From the NCBI RefSeq assembly GCF_026627505.1, contig NZ_JAPNLK010000013.1, positions 1-64,000 of the forward strand: a DNA stretch of 64,000 bases, given 5' to 3'. The stretch's first letter is position 1. Each line of letters opens with the position of its first letter. The translations under genes and the position numbers were made by a program. The notes under the pieces are model-generated. The model saw only the letters and a list, made by a program, of their open reading frames with translations, was not told the origin of the DNA and did no database searches. Origin of the DNA: Streptomyces sp. H27-H5. GTDB lineage: Bacteria; Actinomycetota; Actinomycetes; Streptomycetales; Streptomycetaceae. This document shows, piece after piece, positions 32,787 to 46,290 of this stretch.

Positions 32787-32805
32787 TGTGTGCGTGGCCT
32801 GTGCG

Positions 32806-33240
32806 TCAGCTCTCGCTGCGGCGCAGGTTCGGCTTCAGGTCCTTGAACCGGCTCAGGAGTCCGTTCACGAACGAGGGCGACTCGTCCGTCGAGAACTCCT
32901 TGGCCAGCTGGACCGCTTCGTCGATCGCCACGGCGTCCGGGGTGTCGTCCACCCAGATCAGCTCGTAGGCGCCGAGCCGCACGATGTTCCGGTCCGCGAC
33001 CGGCATGCGGTCGAGGTCCCAGTCCACGGCGTAGGTGGCGATCAGATCGTCGATGCGGTCCACCTTGTCGGCGTAACCCTCGACAAGATCCATCGTGTAG
33101 GCGTTGACCGGCGACTGGCGGTCGTCCGACCGCGCGTGGCGGATCCAGTCCGCGAGGACCTCGCGCACGGGCACGCCGCGCTGGTCGGCCTCGAAGAGGA
33201 TCTGGAAAGCGCGCTTTCGCGCGTTGCTCCGGGCAGCCAC
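32806..33240 (-). CDS. nusB: Transcription antitermination protein NusB
   Basis: 144 aa all-helical RNA-binding protein that, with NusE (S10), binds boxA in rRNA operons. Motifs: ARSNARKRAFQILFEADQRG at the N-terminus and AIDEAVQLAKEFSTDESPSFVNGLLSRF near the C-terminus, cited as IDEAVQLAKEFSTDESPSFV. It follows efp by two bases, so it is translationally linked to it. It is the last gene before a strong terminator. Confidence 0.95.
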   Translation of the reverse strand: MAARSNARKRAFQILFEADQRGVPVREVLADWIRHARSDDRQSPVNAYTMDLVEGYADKVDRIDDLIATYAVDWDLDRMPVADRNIVRLGAYELIWVDDTPDAVAIDEAVQLAKEFSTDESPSFVNGLLSRFKDLKPNLRRSES

Positions 33241-33242
33241 GG

Positions 33243-33809
33243 TTAGCTGTTCACCCGGCCGAGGTAGTCGCTCGTGCGGGTGTCGACCTTGATCTTCTCA
33301 CCGGTGCTGACGAAGAGCGGGACCTGGATCTCGTGACCGGTCTCCAGCGTCGCCGGCTTGGTGCCACCGGTGGAGCGGTCGCCCTGGACGCCCGGGTCGG
33401 TGTGCTGGATGACCAGCTCGACGGCGGCCGGGAGCTCGACGTAGAGCACCTCGCCCTCGTGGCGGGCCACGGAGGCGGTGAAGCCCTCGATCAGGAAGTT
33501 GGCGGCGTCGCCGACGACCTTGCGGTCGACCATCAGCTGGTCGTAGGTCTCCATGTCCATGAAGACGAAGTACTCGCCGTCCATGTACGAGAACTGCATG
33601 TCGCGGCGGTCGATGGTGGCCGTCTCGACCTTGGTGCCGGCGTTGAACGTCTTGTCGACGACCTTGCCGGACATCACGCTCTTCAGCTTGGTGCGCACGA
33701 AGGCCGGGCCCTTGCCGGGCTTGACGTGCTGGAACTCGACGACGGACCAGAGCTGGCCCCCGTCGAGCTTCAGCACCATGCCGTTCTTGAGGTCGTTCGT
33801 GGAAGCCAC
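33243..33809 (-). CDS. efp: Elongation factor P
   Basis: 188 aa. Three beta-barrel domains (about 1-65, 66-127, 128-188). Relieves ribosome stalling at polyproline. The domain I tip reads KPGKGPA with Lys33 at the apex, the PGKGP subtype known in actinobacteria in which the lysine is thought to be unmodified; no EpmA, EpmB or YmfI homologue is seen nearby. C-terminal signature region: [20 protein letters not shown]. First gene of efp-nusB and downstream of the M24-like protein. Confidence 0.96.
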   Translation of the reverse strand: MASTNDLKNGMVLKLDGGQLWSVVEFQHVKPGKGPAFVRTKLKSVMSGKVVDKTFNAGTKVETATIDRRDMQFSYMDGEYFVFMDMETYDQLMVDRKVVGDAANFLIEGFTASVARHEGEVLYVELPAAVELVIQHTDPGVQGDRSTGGTKPATLETGHEIQVPLFVSTGEKIKVDTRTSDYLGRVNS

Positions 33810-33868
33810 GGTTGCGGAATCTCCTGCACTGGAAGACCGCGGAGGCGCGCACCGTCCGGTTGGGCGGA

Positions 33869-34975
33869 CTACAGCGCGAGCAGCTCCTTGGTCGTAATGG
33901 TGAGTAGCTCTGGACCGCCGTCCGCCTCGGGGCGTACGACGAGCGTGTCATCGATCCGGACACCTCCCCGGCCCGGGAGGTGAACCCCCGGTTCGACGGT
34001 GACCGGCACGCAAGCGTCCAGTTTACCCATTGCCGTAGGTGCAAGCTGCGGGTCCTCGTCGATTTCGAGACCGACGCCGTGTCCGGTGGACGCCTCGAGG
34101 GCCTCACCGTGGCCGGCCGAGCCCAGTACGGAGCGCGCCGCGCGGTCGACGTCCCGGTAGGCGGCGCCCGGCAGGAGCGCCTCCCGGCCGGCCCGCTGGG
34201 CCGCGAAGACCAGGTCGTAGAGCTCGATCTGCCAGTCGGCCGGGGTGGTGCCGATGACGAACGTGCGGCCGATCTCGCAGCGGTATCCGCGGTAGTTGGC
34301 GCCCAGGCAGACGGAGAGGAAGTCGCCCTCCTCCACCCGGCGGTCCGACGGCCGGTGCCGGGAACGGCCGGAGTGCGGACCGGTGCCGACCGAGGTGGGG
34401 AAGGCGGGCCCGTCGGCTCCGTGGTCCACCAGGCGCCGTTCCAGCTCCAGGGCGAGGTGGCGTTCGGTCCGTCCGACCAGGATGGACTCCAGCAGTTCGC
34501 CGAGCGCCTGGTCGGCGATCTCGGCGGCGATCCGCAGACAGGCGATCTCCTCCTCGTCCTTGACGAGGCGCTGCTGTTCCACGGACGTCCCCAGGTCCGC
34601 GAGGCGCAGTCCGGGCGCGACCGAGCGCAGGGCCCGGTGACGGCCGACGGTGAGGTGGTGCTCCTCGACGGCGAGCGAGTCGGCCCGCGCGGACGCGGCC
34701 ATGTCGGCGGCGGCCACGGCGGGGTCCCCGCCGGGGGCGGAGAGCACGTTCAGCCGGAGTTGGTCGTCCAGGCGGCCCTCGTCGGCCTCCCCGGTGGGCG
34801 AGGTGCCGCAGAACAGCACGTCCTCGACGGATCCGACCAGGAGGACGGCGCCGCGCGGGGACGCCCCGGCGAGGTAGCGGACATTGGCCGGACGCGTGAT
34901 CAACGCGGCGGCGTTGCCCGCGGCGGCACAGCGGTCGCGAAGCCGGCCCCTGCGGGCCGCGTAGGCGTCTGACAT
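33869..34975 (-). CDS. M24 (aminopeptidase P-like) protein with a degenerate metal site
   Basis: 368 aa. Creatinase-like N-terminal domain (1-125) and pita-bread domain (130-368): [62 protein letters not shown]. Standard M24 ligands are D, D, H, E, E. Here the first Asp is Cys (SVCLGA for VDFGA), the second is Glu (CEIGRT for SDMTRT), the final Glu is Asp (VRIDD), and the second His of GxGxHE is Asp. Only the GHG His and one Glu remain, so peptidase activity is doubtful. Often annotated PepP in this locus beside efp, where a Pro-related enzyme would make sense. Confidence 0.85.
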   Translation of the reverse strand: MSDAYAARRGRLRDRCAAAGNAAALITRPANVRYLAGASPRGAVLLVGSVEDVLFCGTSPTGEADEGRLDDQLRLNVLSAPGGDPAVAAADMAASARADSLAVEEHHLTVGRHRALRSVAPGLRLADLGTSVEQQRLVKDEEEIACLRIAAEIADQALGELLESILVGRTERHLALELERRLVDHGADGPAFPTSVGTGPHSGRSRHRPSDRRVEEGDFLSVCLGANYRGYRCEIGRTFVIGTTPADWQIELYDLVFAAQRAGREALLPGAAYRDVDRAARSVLGSAGHGEALEASTGHGVGLEIDEDPQLAPTAMGKLDACVPVTVEPGVHLPGRGGVRIDDTLVVRPEADGGPELLTITTKELLAL

Positions 34976-35045
34976 GTCTTCGAGCCTACGAGCGCCCCGC
35001 CCATCCGGCCCGGCGAGCGGGTCCGTACGGGCCCGCGGCCCCGGT

Positions 35046-35795
35046 TCAGGCCTGCGGGGCCCCGATGACGCGGGCCAGGGTCTCGTCGAGCGCGCGGGCG
35101 GTGCCCTCGACGTCCAGGTGCGAGTTGTCGATGATCGACAGCCCGGACCCGTACCAGCCCGCCATCCGCCCGTGGATGCGGGCGACTTCCTCGTCGGAGA
35201 GCCGCCGGTTGCCGGAGCGGGCCGCGTTGCGCTCCAGGACGATCTCCAGTCCGGGCAGCAGGACGATGGGCAGCAGGGCCGGGCCGACGTGCCGTTTCCA
35301 ACCGCCCAGGCCGACCACGGGCCGGTCCGGGAAGACGGCGTCGTCGAGGATGCAGGAGATGCCGTTCGCCAGGTAGTTGCGCGCGGCGAAACCGCAGGTG
35401 CGGCGGGCGAGGCGGTACTGGGCCTCGGAGTGCTCGTTCCAGCCCGCCTGCGGGTCGGCGAAGCCCGAGCAGACCCATTCGCGGACGTCGTCCAGGCTGA
35501 TGTGCGCGGTGGGCACGGGCCGGGTGGCCGCCCAGTGGCGGGCGACGGTGGTCTTCCCCGCGCCCGCCGGGCCGATCAGCAGGACGGCGAGGGTGGCGCC
35601 GCCGGTGCCGGGGGCCACGGCCGGCGGCAGCGGGATGTGGCCCGTCGTCTCCGGGACCGCCTGCTGGGGCGGGACCGGCGGGGGCGGCGGTACGGAACCC
35701 GACCAGCCCTGCCCGGGGGGTATGGGCGGCTGCGAGGGCGTCGCCGGGTGTTGTCCCGACCCGCCCCAGGCGCCGCCTTCCACTCCTTGCTGCAT
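35046..35795 (-). CDS. P-loop kinase-like ATPase with a Pro-rich N-terminus
   Basis: 249 aa. Residues 1-65 are Pro/Gly-rich and disordered. Walker A LLIGPAGAGKTTVARHWAA lies near 72-90, then AHISLDDVREWVCSG and SCILDDAVFPDRP, with a C-terminal LSIIDNSHLDVEGTARALDE. The layout resembles AAA_33/zeta-toxin-like small-molecule or nucleic-acid kinases. No partner antitoxin is seen, so a toxin role is not supported. Conserved between the M24 gene and aroQ in Streptomyces. The substrate is unknown. Confidence 0.75.
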   Translation of the reverse strand: MQQGVEGGAWGGSGQHPATPSQPPIPPGQGWSGSVPPPPPVPPQQAVPETTGHIPLPPAVAPGTGGATLAVLLIGPAGAGKTTVARHWAATRPVPTAHISLDDVREWVCSGFADPQAGWNEHSEAQYRLARRTCGFAARNYLANGISCILDDAVFPDRPVVGLGGWKRHVGPALLPIVLLPGLEIVLERNAARSGNRRLSDEEVARIHGRMAGWYGSGLSIIDNSHLDVEGTARALDETLARVIGAPQA

Positions 35796-35875
35796 CCGCT
35801 GCCACTCCGTCTCGTTCCGGCGACTGATGCGAGAACGTTATATGACCCCGGAGCGCCGGCGTCGCACCCCTGCCG

Positions 35876-39100
<3,225 letters not shown>

Positions 39101-39266
39101 CGATGCTCCTCATGCTCGCGCCTGGCACAGCGACGGCGCGATCGGGTGCGCGGCCCGGACCCGCCTCACCCGATCCTCCCATGTCCGCGGGGGTATCCCG
39201 GTGCCAGGTCCAGGTATCGGACGGGGGATCCGTCAGGTCCCCGCCCTTCGAGGGGGTGTCACGCCC

Positions 39267-40100
39267 TCACGGGCGGTCCCGGAGCGCCTCTTCGCCCGCC
39301 GCGCGCATGGCCGCCAACGGTCCGGGGGCGCGGCCGGTCATCTGCTCGACCTGGAGGACGGCCTGGTGGACCAGGAGGTCCAGCCCGCCGAGGAGCGTGC
39401 CTCCGCGCTCCGTCCAGGCCGCCGCGAGCGCGGTGGGCCACGGGTCGTACAGGACGTCGAACAGGGTCCCCGCGCCGGCGGGCACCTCCCGGGCCAGTGC
39501 GTCGGTCGCGCCCGCCGGGGTGGTGGCGATCACCAGGGGTGCGCCGAGCGCCTCGGCCGCCCGCGACCAGTCGGCCGTGCGGACGTCGACGCCGAGCCGT
39601 TCGCCCCACTGCCGCATCTCGTCGGCGCGCTCGCGCGAGCGCACGTACGCGGTGACCTCGCCGGTGCAGACGCGGGAGAGCGCCGCGAGCGCCGAGGAGG
39701 CGGTGGCCCCGGCGCCGAGGACGGCGGCGGCGGGCACCTTCTCGACGCCGCGTTCGTGCAGTGCGGCGACGATGCCGGGGATGTCGGTGTTGTCGCCGAG
39801 GCGCCGGCCGTCCGGGGTGAGGACGACCGTGTTGACGGCCTCCACCGACGCGGCGGTGTCGCTGATCCCGTCGAGCAGCGGAATGATCGCCCGCTTCAGC
39901 GGCATGGTGAGGGACAGCCCGGCCCACTCGGGGCCGAGGTCGGCGACGAAGCCCGCGAGCGTGGCCTCGTCGATCTCGAAGCGGTCGTACGTCCAGTCGA
40001 GGAGACCCAGTTCCCGGTACGCGGTGCGGTGCAGGACCGGGGAGAGGGAGTGCTCGATCGGCGACCCCAGTACCGCGGCCCGCCGTACGGTCGGCTGCAT
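39267..40100 (-). CDS. aroE: Shikimate dehydrogenase
   Basis: 277 aa. NADPH-dependent reduction of 3-dehydroshikimate. Shikimate-binding SPIEHSLSPVLHRTAY, catalytic Lys in LTMPLKRAI and Asp in GDNTDIPGIV; the NADP site has the altered GAGATASSALAAL rather than GGGGA. C-terminal GLDLLVHQAVLQVEQMTG. Starts the aromatic block after the strong terminator that follows mltG. Confidence 0.93.
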   Translation of the reverse strand: MQPTVRRAAVLGSPIEHSLSPVLHRTAYRELGLLDWTYDRFEIDEATLAGFVADLGPEWAGLSLTMPLKRAIIPLLDGISDTAASVEAVNTVVLTPDGRRLGDNTDIPGIVAALHERGVEKVPAAAVLGAGATASSALAALSRVCTGEVTAYVRSRERADEMRQWGERLGVDVRTADWSRAAEALGAPLVIATTPAGATDALAREVPAGAGTLFDVLYDPWPTALAAAWTERGGTLLGGLDLLVHQAVLQVEQMTGRAPGPLAAMRAAGEEALRDRP

Positions 40101-40197
40101 GTCCCTCGCCCCTCACCAGTTCCCGTCCGCGCGCGCGGGCGACCGGGCCGGTGCCCGGGCGCGAGAGACAGTACAGCAGCCGGTGCGGCGACGAGGA

Positions 40198-40237
40198 CAC
40201 CCGGTCCCCGTCGTCCGCGGACGACGGGGACCGGGTG
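40198..40237 (-). terminator. Perfect 20-bp palindromic terminator after mltG
   Basis: 40198-40217 is fully complementary to CGGACGACGGGGACCGGGTG at 40218-40237. It lies 23 bases past the mltG stop and separates the alaS-ruvX-mltG unit from aroE. Confidence 0.9.
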
Positions 40238-40260
40238 CGAAGGCGTCCCGAACGGTCGGA

Positions 40261-42069
40261 CTACTGGCCCGACTTCTTGCGCTCCCTCTCGTACTCCTCG
40301 ACGTTGACGTTGTGCTCGTCGTTGGTGACGGCGAACAGCGTCTTGTTCTCGTTGACGGACACGAAGTAGTACCAGGGGCCCGGTTCCGGGTTCGTCGCCG
40401 CCTTGAGCGCGTCGGCGCCCGGGTTGCTGATGGGACCCGCGGGCAGACCCACGATCTTGTACGTGTTGTAGGGGTCGGCGATCTGGCGCAGTTCCTTGAC
40501 CGAACCGACGTCGAGGGTGCTCTGGCCCTTGATGTAGTTGATCGTGGAGTCGAAGTCGAGCAGGCCGTTGGTCTCCGTGTTGCCCGGCTTGAGGCGGTTG
40601 TAGACCACGCGCGAGATCTTGTCGAAGTCGTGCTGGTACTTGCCCTCGGCCTGGACGAGGCTCGCGACGGTGACGAGTTCGAGGGGGTTCTTCAGGCCCA
40701 TCTTCGTGGCCTGGCCCTTGACGTCGGCGTTCGCGTACTCCTGGCTCGCCTTGGCGACCATCTGCTTGAGCAGGGCCTCCGGCTTCATGTCCTTGCCCAG
40801 GTCGTAGCGGGCCGGGTAGAGGAAGCCTTCCAGCGGGTCCTTGATGTCCTTGTTGGAGTTGGCCCAGTCCGGGAGGCCGAGGTTCTTGGACTCCTTGGTC
40901 GCGACGTCCTTCGTGGTGCCGGGCTTGAGGGAGAGCTTCTTGTCGATCAGGGTGTAGATCTCGAAGTTGCGCTTGCCCTCGGGGATCGTGAGCACGTTCA
41001 GGGCCGAGGGGTCGAGCATGATCTCGACCGCGGACCTGGCGGACATCTCCTTCTTGAGGGAGTAGACGCCCGGTTGGATGGACTTGCCCTTGGGGTTGGC
41101 CTCGGCGGCGGCCGCGAAGGCCTCCGCGCTGGCCACGACGCCCGCCTTCTTGAGGAGCTGACCCATGAGCATCAGGCCGGCGTTCTTGGGGATCTCCACG
41201 TCGACGGTCTCGTCGGTGCCCGTGCCGGCGAAGTCCGCGGCCGAGCTGAACTTGCCCTTGAGGTAGGTGTAGCCGTAGTAGCCGCCTCCGCCGACGACGC
41301 CCACGATCACGAGGGCGGCGATCAGGCACGCGGCGCCGCTGCGCTTCGTCGTGTCCTTCGAACGGCCGGACCTGCGCCCGCCGCCCGACCCGTCGGGGTC
41401 GCCGCCGCCGGCGAGGGATTCGTTCTCCTCCTCGCGCTCCTCCGTCAGGAGGTCGCCGTCCTGTTCCCGAGCCCCGGGCTCGGGGTCCAGGTGGCGCAGG
41501 CCCGGGGGCCGCGGCGGCGGGTAGGCGTCGGGGGTGCTGTACAGGTCGGGGGCCTCACCGGGGTAGGCGCCCGCGTTCTGCTGGGTGTACGGGTCCACGC
41601 CCGCGAACGGGTCGACCGGCGCGGGCCCGGTGACGTACTGGCCCTGGCCGGTGTCCCAGACCTGGTCGCCGTACTGCTGTTGAGGCTGCTGGGGCTGCTG
41701 GGGCTGCTGTTGTTGAGGGTGCTGCTGCCCGCCCTGCTGCCGGGGGGCGGGCTGCTGCTGGGGGTAGCCCTGCTGCGGGTACTGCTGCTGGTTCGGGTAC
41801 TGCTGCGGGTCCTGGTACTGCGGGTCCGGGTACTGCGCCTGGGGGTACTGCTGCTGCGCGTACTGCTGCTGGTACTGCGGATCCACGTACGAGGGCCCGC
41901 CGGTCTGGGGGTCCGGATGCTGCGGCTGCTGCTGGTACTGCTCCTGAGCGCCGGTGTCGTAAGGCGTCTGACCCTGTTGGACCGGATGTCCGGTCCACCC
42001 CTGGTCCCCGTACAGGGGGTCCTCGGGGTGCCACGGTTCGGGGGTGCGGCCCCGGCCATACTCAGTCAT
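40261..42069 (-). CDS. mltG: Endolytic murein transglycosylase MltG (YceG-like)
   Basis: 602 aa. Cuts nascent glycan strands and helps terminate them. The long cytoplasmic N-terminus (1-240) is Gln/Pro/Tyr-rich (YPQQGYPQQQPAP), followed by one membrane helix (about 244-266; ACLIAALVIVGVVGGGGYYG) and an extracellular YceG domain (about 285-600). Active-site Glu475 lies in TVASLVQAEGKYQHDF; LEGFLYPARYDLG and LPAGPISNPGADAL are family motifs. ATG 42069 has AGGGG five bases upstream. The Q-rich tail is much longer than in E. coli and typical of Streptomyces; it might bind divisome or polarity proteins. Confidence 0.92.
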   Translation of the reverse strand: MTEYGRGRTPEPWHPEDPLYGDQGWTGHPVQQGQTPYDTGAQEQYQQQPQHPDPQTGGPSYVDPQYQQQYAQQQYPQAQYPDPQYQDPQQYPNQQQYPQQGYPQQQPAPRQQGGQQHPQQQQPQQPQQPQQQYGDQVWDTGQGQYVTGPAPVDPFAGVDPYTQQNAGAYPGEAPDLYSTPDAYPPPRPPGLRHLDPEPGAREQDGDLLTEEREEENESLAGGGDPDGSGGGRRSGRSKDTTKRSGAACLIAALVIVGVVGGGGYYGYTYLKGKFSSAADFAGTGTDETVDVEIPKNAGLMLMGQLLKKAGVVASAEAFAAAAEANPKGKSIQPGVYSLKKEMSARSAVEIMLDPSALNVLTIPEGKRNFEIYTLIDKKLSLKPGTTKDVATKESKNLGLPDWANSNKDIKDPLEGFLYPARYDLGKDMKPEALLKQMVAKASQEYANADVKGQATKMGLKNPLELVTVASLVQAEGKYQHDFDKISRVVYNRLKPGNTETNGLLDFDSTINYIKGQSTLDVGSVKELRQIADPYNTYKIVGLPAGPISNPGADALKAATNPEPGPWYYFVSVNENKTLFAVTNDEHNVNVEEYERERKKSGQ

Positions 42070-42195
42070 CGATCCCCTAGAGCCGCGAGACGGAGGCAGC
42101 GGCTTCGTTGCCGCGGCACCCGGTTCCGCCTCTGAAGTGGTGGGCGACGGCTGTTCGAATGCCGCCACATCGCGCGGAACGTTACCGTATCGCGA

Positions 42196-42666
42196 TCAGA
42201 CAACCACTTCGACGCACTCACCGGGCGGATTACCCGATACCCGTTCGGTCTCAAGAGCGGTCTGGAGGATCACGACGGCGGCCGCCTGGTCGATGACCGA
42301 GCGTCCCTTCTTCGCGTTCTTCCCGGAGGCCCGCAGCCCCTGGGCGGCGGTGACCGTGGTCATCCGTTCGTCCACGAGCCGTACCGTCACCGGCTTGATG
42401 CCCTTGGCCAGCTCGTTCGCGAAGGCGCGCACCTTGACCGCGGCCGGCCCCTCCCGCCCGCTGAGCGAGCGGGGAAGGCCGACCACGACTTCGAGGGGCT
42501 CGTACTCCGCGACGAGCTGCCGCAGCCGCCGGTGGGCGAAGGGAATGTCCCGTCCCGGGACGGTTTCCACCGGTGTGGCCAGCACCCCGTCGGGGTCGCA
42601 CGAGGCGACCCCGATCCGGGCGTCACCGACATCGATGGCCAACCGGCGGCCGCTGCGCAGTGTCAT
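42196..42666 (-). CDS. ruvX: Putative pre-16S rRNA nuclease / Holliday junction resolvase-like YqgF
   Basis: 156 aa RNase H-fold protein. [20 protein letters not shown] carries the first catalytic Asp; [16 protein letters not shown] and [15 protein letters not shown] give the Glu, and [16 protein letters not shown] the last Asp. In bacteria the family processes the 16S rRNA 5' end. ATG 42666 overlaps the alaS stop (ATGA). Confidence 0.92.
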   Translation of the reverse strand: MTLRSGRRLAIDVGDARIGVASCDPDGVLATPVETVPGRDIPFAHRRLRQLVAEYEPLEVVVGLPRSLSGREGPAAVKVRAFANELAKGIKPVTVRLVDERMTTVTAAQGLRASGKNAKKGRSVIDQAAAVVILQTALETERVSGNPPGECVEVVV

Positions 42667-45350
42667 CGGGCGGTCTCGCCCACGAGCCGCTCGACGGCCG
42701 CGACGGCGTCGCCGATGGCGGCCGGGTTCTGGCCGCCGCCCTGGGCGACGTCGGGCTTGCCGCCGCCGCCACCACCGAGGGTCTTGGCGGCGGTGCGCAC
42801 CAGGTCACCGGCCTTGAGGCCGCGCTCGCGGGCCGCCTCGTTGGTGGCGATGACCGTCAGCGGGCGGTCGTTGGCCACGGTGAACAGGGCCACGACGGCC
42901 GGGCGGTCGCCCTGCCCCGGCGCCTGGGCGAGCCGGCCGCGCACGTCGAGGACGAGCTTGCGCAGGTCGTCGGCGCCGGTGCCGTCCGGCACCTGGCCGG
43001 TGACGAGCGCGACGCCCCGTACGTCCTGGGCGCCGGCGGCGAGACCGGCGGCGGCCTGGAGAACCTTCTCCGCGCGGAACTTCTCGATCTCCTTCTCGGC
43101 GTCCTTCAGCTTGCCGAGCATGGAGGCGATCTTCTCCGGCAGCTCCTCCGGACGGCCCTTGACCAGCTCCTGGAGCTGGGCGACGACCGTGTGCTCCTTG
43201 GCGAGGAAGTTGTACGCGTCCACGCCCACCAGGGCCTCGACGCGGCGCACGCCGGAGCCGATGGAGGACTCGCCGAGCAGCTTCACCAGACCCAGCTGGG
43301 CGGTGTTGCCGACGTGCGTGCCGCCGCACAGTTCCTTGGAGAAGTCGCCGATGGTCACGACGCGCACCCGCTCGCCGTACTTCTCGCCGAACTCGGCGAT
43401 GGCGCCCTGCTTCTTCGCCTCGTCGATGCTCATGATCTCGGCGGTGACGTCCAGCTCGCGCGAGAGCACGTCGTTGATCTTCTGCTCGACGTCGGTGAGG
43501 ACCGTGCCGGGGACGGCGTTCGGGGAGCCGAAGTCGAAACGGAAGCGGCCGGGCGAGTTCTCGGAACCGGCCTGGGCGGCCGTCGGGCCGAGGGCGTCGC
43601 GCAGCGCCTGGTGCGTCAGGTGCGTGGCCGAGTGGGCGCGGGCGATGGCCCGGCGACGGTTGACGTCGATGGCGGCGTACGCCGAGGCGCCCACCGTCAC
43701 CTCGCCGACCTGGACGGAACCCTTGTGCACGGAGACGCCCGGGACGGGCTGCTGCACGTCGCGCACGACGACGACGGCGCCGGAGTCGAGCCTGATCCGT
43801 CCCTGGTCGGCGAGCTGGCCGCCGCCCTCGGCGTAGAAGGGGGTGCGGTCGAGGACGATCTCGACCTCGTCGCCCTCGGAGGCGGCGGGCGCGGAGACGC
43901 CGTTGACCAGCAGGCCGACGATCGTGGATTCGCCCTGGTTGGTGGCGTAGCCGGTGAACTCGGTGGCTCCGGCGCCGTCGGCGATCTCCCGGTAGGCGGA
44001 CATGTCCGCGTGGCCGGTCTTCTTGGCCTTGGCGTCGGCCTTGGCGCGGTCGCGCTGCTCCTGCATCAGGCGGCGGAAACCGGGCTCGTCCACGGAGAGG
44101 CCCTGTTCGGCGGCCATCTCCAGGGTGAGGTCGATCGGGAAGCCCCAGGTGTCGTGGAGCAGGAACGCCTTGTCGCCGGAGAGGACGGTGCCGCCGGTGG
44201 CCTTGGTCTCGCTCACGGCGGTGTCGAGGATGTTCGTGCCGCCCTTGACGGCCTTCAGGAAGGCGGCTTCCTCGGCGAGGGCGACGGTCTCGATGCGCTT
44301 GCGGTCGGTGACCAGCTCCGGGTACTGCTGCCCCATCGTGTCGATCACGACGTCCACGAGTTCCTGGACGACGGGACCGGTGGCGCCCATGAGGCGCATG
44401 TTGCGGATGGCGCGGCGCATGATGCGGCGCAGCACGTAGCCGCGGCCTTCGTTGCCGGGGGTCACGCCGTCACCGATGAGCATCACCGAGGTGCGGATGT
44501 GGTCGGCGACCACGCGCATCGAGACGTCGGTGCCGTGGGCGGCCCCGTACTGGACGCCGGTGAGCTCGGTGGCCTTGTCCATGACCACGCGCAGGGTGTC
44601 GGTCTCGTACATGTTCTGTACGCCCTGCAGGATCATGGCGAGACGTTCGAGGCCGAGACCGGTGTCGATGTTCTTCGACGGCAGGTCGCCCAGGATCGGG
44701 AAGTCTTCCTTCCCGTCGCCGGCGCCGCGCTCGAACTGCATGAAGACCAGGTTCCAGATCTCCACGTAGCGCTCGTCGTTGACGGCGGGGCCGCCCTCGA
44801 CGCCGAACTCCGGGCCGCGGTCGTAGTTGATCTCCGAGCACGGGCCGCAGGGGCCGGGGACGCCCATGGACCAGAAGTTGTCCTTCTTGCCCAGGCGCTG
44901 GATGCGCTCGGCGGGGACGCCGACCACGTCGCGCCAGATCGTCTCGGCCTCGTCGTCGTCGAGGTAGACGGTGATCCAGAGCTTCTCGGGTTCGAGGCCG
45001 TAGCCGCCGTCCGCCACGGAGCTGGTGAGCAGCTCCCAGGCGTACTTGATGGCGCCTTCCTTGAAGTAGTCCCCGAAGGAGAAGTTGCCGCACATCTGGA
45101 AGAACGTGCCGTGGCGGGTGGTCTTGCCGACCTCTTCGATGTCCGGGGTACGGACGCACTTCTGCACGCTCGTGGCCCGCGGGGCCGGGGGCTTGGTCTC
45201 GCCGAGGAAGTACGGCTTGAACGGGACCATGCCCGCGTTGACCAGCAGCAGAGTCGGGTCGTCCGCGATGAGCGACGCCGAAGGGACAACGGTGTGACCG
45301 CGCTCCTCGAAGAAGCTCAGCCAGCGGCGGCGGATTTCAGCCGACTCCAT
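42663..45350 (-). CDS. alaS: Alanyl-tRNA synthetase
   Basis: 895 aa. Class II aminoacylation core (1-450; [35 protein letters not shown], cited as [34 protein letters not shown]), editing domain with zinc ligands [14 protein letters not shown] and [13 protein letters not shown], and a C-terminal C-Ala domain ending [15 protein letters not shown]. Length is normal. It overlaps the DUF6167 gene upstream (ATGA) and ruvX downstream (ATGA), a highly coupled unit. Confidence 0.97.
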   Translation of the reverse strand: MESAEIRRRWLSFFEERGHTVVPSASLIADDPTLLLVNAGMVPFKPYFLGETKPPAPRATSVQKCVRTPDIEEVGKTTRHGTFFQMCGNFSFGDYFKEGAIKYAWELLTSSVADGGYGLEPEKLWITVYLDDDEAETIWRDVVGVPAERIQRLGKKDNFWSMGVPGPCGPCSEINYDRGPEFGVEGGPAVNDERYVEIWNLVFMQFERGAGDGKEDFPILGDLPSKNIDTGLGLERLAMILQGVQNMYETDTLRVVMDKATELTGVQYGAAHGTDVSMRVVADHIRTSVMLIGDGVTPGNEGRGYVLRRIMRRAIRNMRLMGATGPVVQELVDVVIDTMGQQYPELVTDRKRIETVALAEEAAFLKAVKGGTNILDTAVSETKATGGTVLSGDKAFLLHDTWGFPIDLTLEMAAEQGLSVDEPGFRRLMQEQRDRAKADAKAKKTGHADMSAYREIADGAGATEFTGYATNQGESTIVGLLVNGVSAPAASEGDEVEIVLDRTPFYAEGGGQLADQGRIRLDSGAVVVVRDVQQPVPGVSVHKGSVQVGEVTVGASAYAAIDVNRRRAIARAHSATHLTHQALRDALGPTAAQAGSENSPGRFRFDFGSPNAVPGTVLTDVEQKINDVLSRELDVTAEIMSIDEAKKQGAIAEFGEKYGERVRVVTIGDFSKELCGGTHVGNTAQLGLVKLLGESSIGSGVRRVEALVGVDAYNFLAKEHTVVAQLQELVKGRPEELPEKIASMLGKLKDAEKEIEKFRAEKVLQAAAGLAAGAQDVRGVALVTGQVPDGTGADDLRKLVLDVRGRLAQAPGQGDRPAVVALFTVANDRPLTVIATNEAARERGLKAGDLVRTAAKTLGGGGGGKPDVAQGGGQNPAAIGDAVAAVERLVGETAR

Positions 45351-45703
45351 CAGTGGTCCTCATTCCGGTTGTACCCGACCGCCGAGTGGTTCGTGCGGGG
45401 GGTGGTCTGGTCGTTCTCCAGGGCCCGCAGCCGTCGCGGCCCGGGGAGGGCGGTGACGTTGTCGGGCCGGTCGGGGTCCTGGTGGAGCCCCAGTGCATCG
45501 TTCAGCTCGTCTTCGCGCTGCGTCATTCCCGCCTTGACGTCGAGGGCGAAGTCCTTGAGGCGGTGACCCGCCTCCACCGCCTTGTCGGCGGCCTGCGCGG
45601 CGAGGCTCTCCGGTGTCAGCTTCTTCAGCTGTCGGTTGACCTTGGTGGTGGCCCACACGCCGGCGGCTGCGCCGGCGGTGAACCAGAAGGCTCGGCGGAA
45701 CAT
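45350..45703 (-). CDS. DUF6167-type small membrane-associated protein
   Basis: 117 aa. A hydrophobic N-terminal stretch ([20 protein letters not shown]) is followed by a helical part ([20 protein letters not shown]) and a polar tail. Streptomyces have this gene immediately before alaS by recollection; function is unknown. ATG 45703 was chosen; its stop overlaps the alaS ATG. It follows the DUF948 gene by eight bases. Confidence 0.8.
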   Translation of the reverse strand: MFRRAFWFTAGAAAGVWATTKVNRQLKKLTPESLAAQAADKAVEAGHRLKDFALDVKAGMTQREDELNDALGLHQDPDRPDNVTALPGPRRLRALENDQTTPRTNHSAVGYNRNEDH

Positions 45704-45711
45704 CGGAGGTC

Positions 45712-46143
45712 TCAGCCCTTCTGCTTCCGGCGCCGGGGCGTCGGCACCGTACGGCCGACGATCACGGTACGTCGGGATGTCTTCTTCGGCGCGGCGTCCG
45801 TGTTCTTGCCCAGCGCCTTGCGGACCCCGTAGCCGAAGGCCGCGACCTTGACCAGGGGGCCGCCGAAGGTGGAGGCCACGGTCGAGGACAGCGCGGAGGC
45901 GTTGGAGGTGACTTCCTGGACGTCGCTCGCGATGGCGTCGACCCGGTCGAGCTGGGTGCGCGCGGAGCGGACGGTCGTGGAGGCGTCGGCCAACAGCGGG
46001 ACCGCCTGTTCGGTCACGTCGGCCACCATCTTGGTGGTCGCCTTCAGGACCTGGGCCAGCCTCACCAACACCACGGCGAGGAAGGAGACCAGGATGGCCC
46101 AGAAGACGGCCACGAGGATCCCGGCCACCTCTCCACCGGACAC
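45712..46143 (-). CDS. DUF948 membrane protein
   Basis: 143 aa. One N-terminal helix (VAGILVAVFWAILVSFLAVV), then a long coiled-coil-like region (TEQAVPLLADASTTVRSART, LDRVDAIASDVQEVTSN) typical of DUF948, and a basic tail. The family may be envelope scaffolds; function is unproven. GTG 46143 (MSGGEVAG) is preferred; ATG 46164 is in frame but has no SD. First gene of the DUF948-DUF6167-alaS-ruvX unit. Confidence 0.8.
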   Translation of the reverse strand: MSGGEVAGILVAVFWAILVSFLAVVLVRLAQVLKATTKMVADVTEQAVPLLADASTTVRSARTQLDRVDAIASDVQEVTSNASALSSTVASTFGGPLVKVAAFGYGVRKALGKNTDAAPKKTSRRTVIVGRTVPTPRRRKQKG

Positions 46144-46251
46144 GTCGCACCACTCTCTGCACATCGATCGCCACGTATAAAGGTCGTCGTCCGACCCTAT
46201 CGCGCCGGAGATCCCCGCCCGTACCGGAATTCCGGAGGCTCGGGGTCCGCC

Positions 46252-46281
46252 TTGTACGGGGCGCATCCGGACCAGTACTCT
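46252..46281 (+). promoter_or_regulatory. Promoter of the STAND gene, probably leaderless
   Basis: TTGTAC (46252-46257), an 18-base spacer and TACTCT (46276-46281) form a plausible promoter. The ATG at 46291 lies nine bases past the -10 and has no SD, suggesting leaderless translation. Confidence 0.45.
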
Positions 46282-46290
46282 CCGTGTCCC

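Noticed and set aside
35046..35795. Zeta-type toxin
   Set aside because: The P-loop fold is similar, but there is no epsilon-like partner and the gene is conserved in a core operon context.
41640..42000. CRISPR-like or satellite pattern of CTG/CTGTTG repeats
   Set aside because: No constant repeat plus spacer structure; it is the coding image of the Gln-rich MltG tail.
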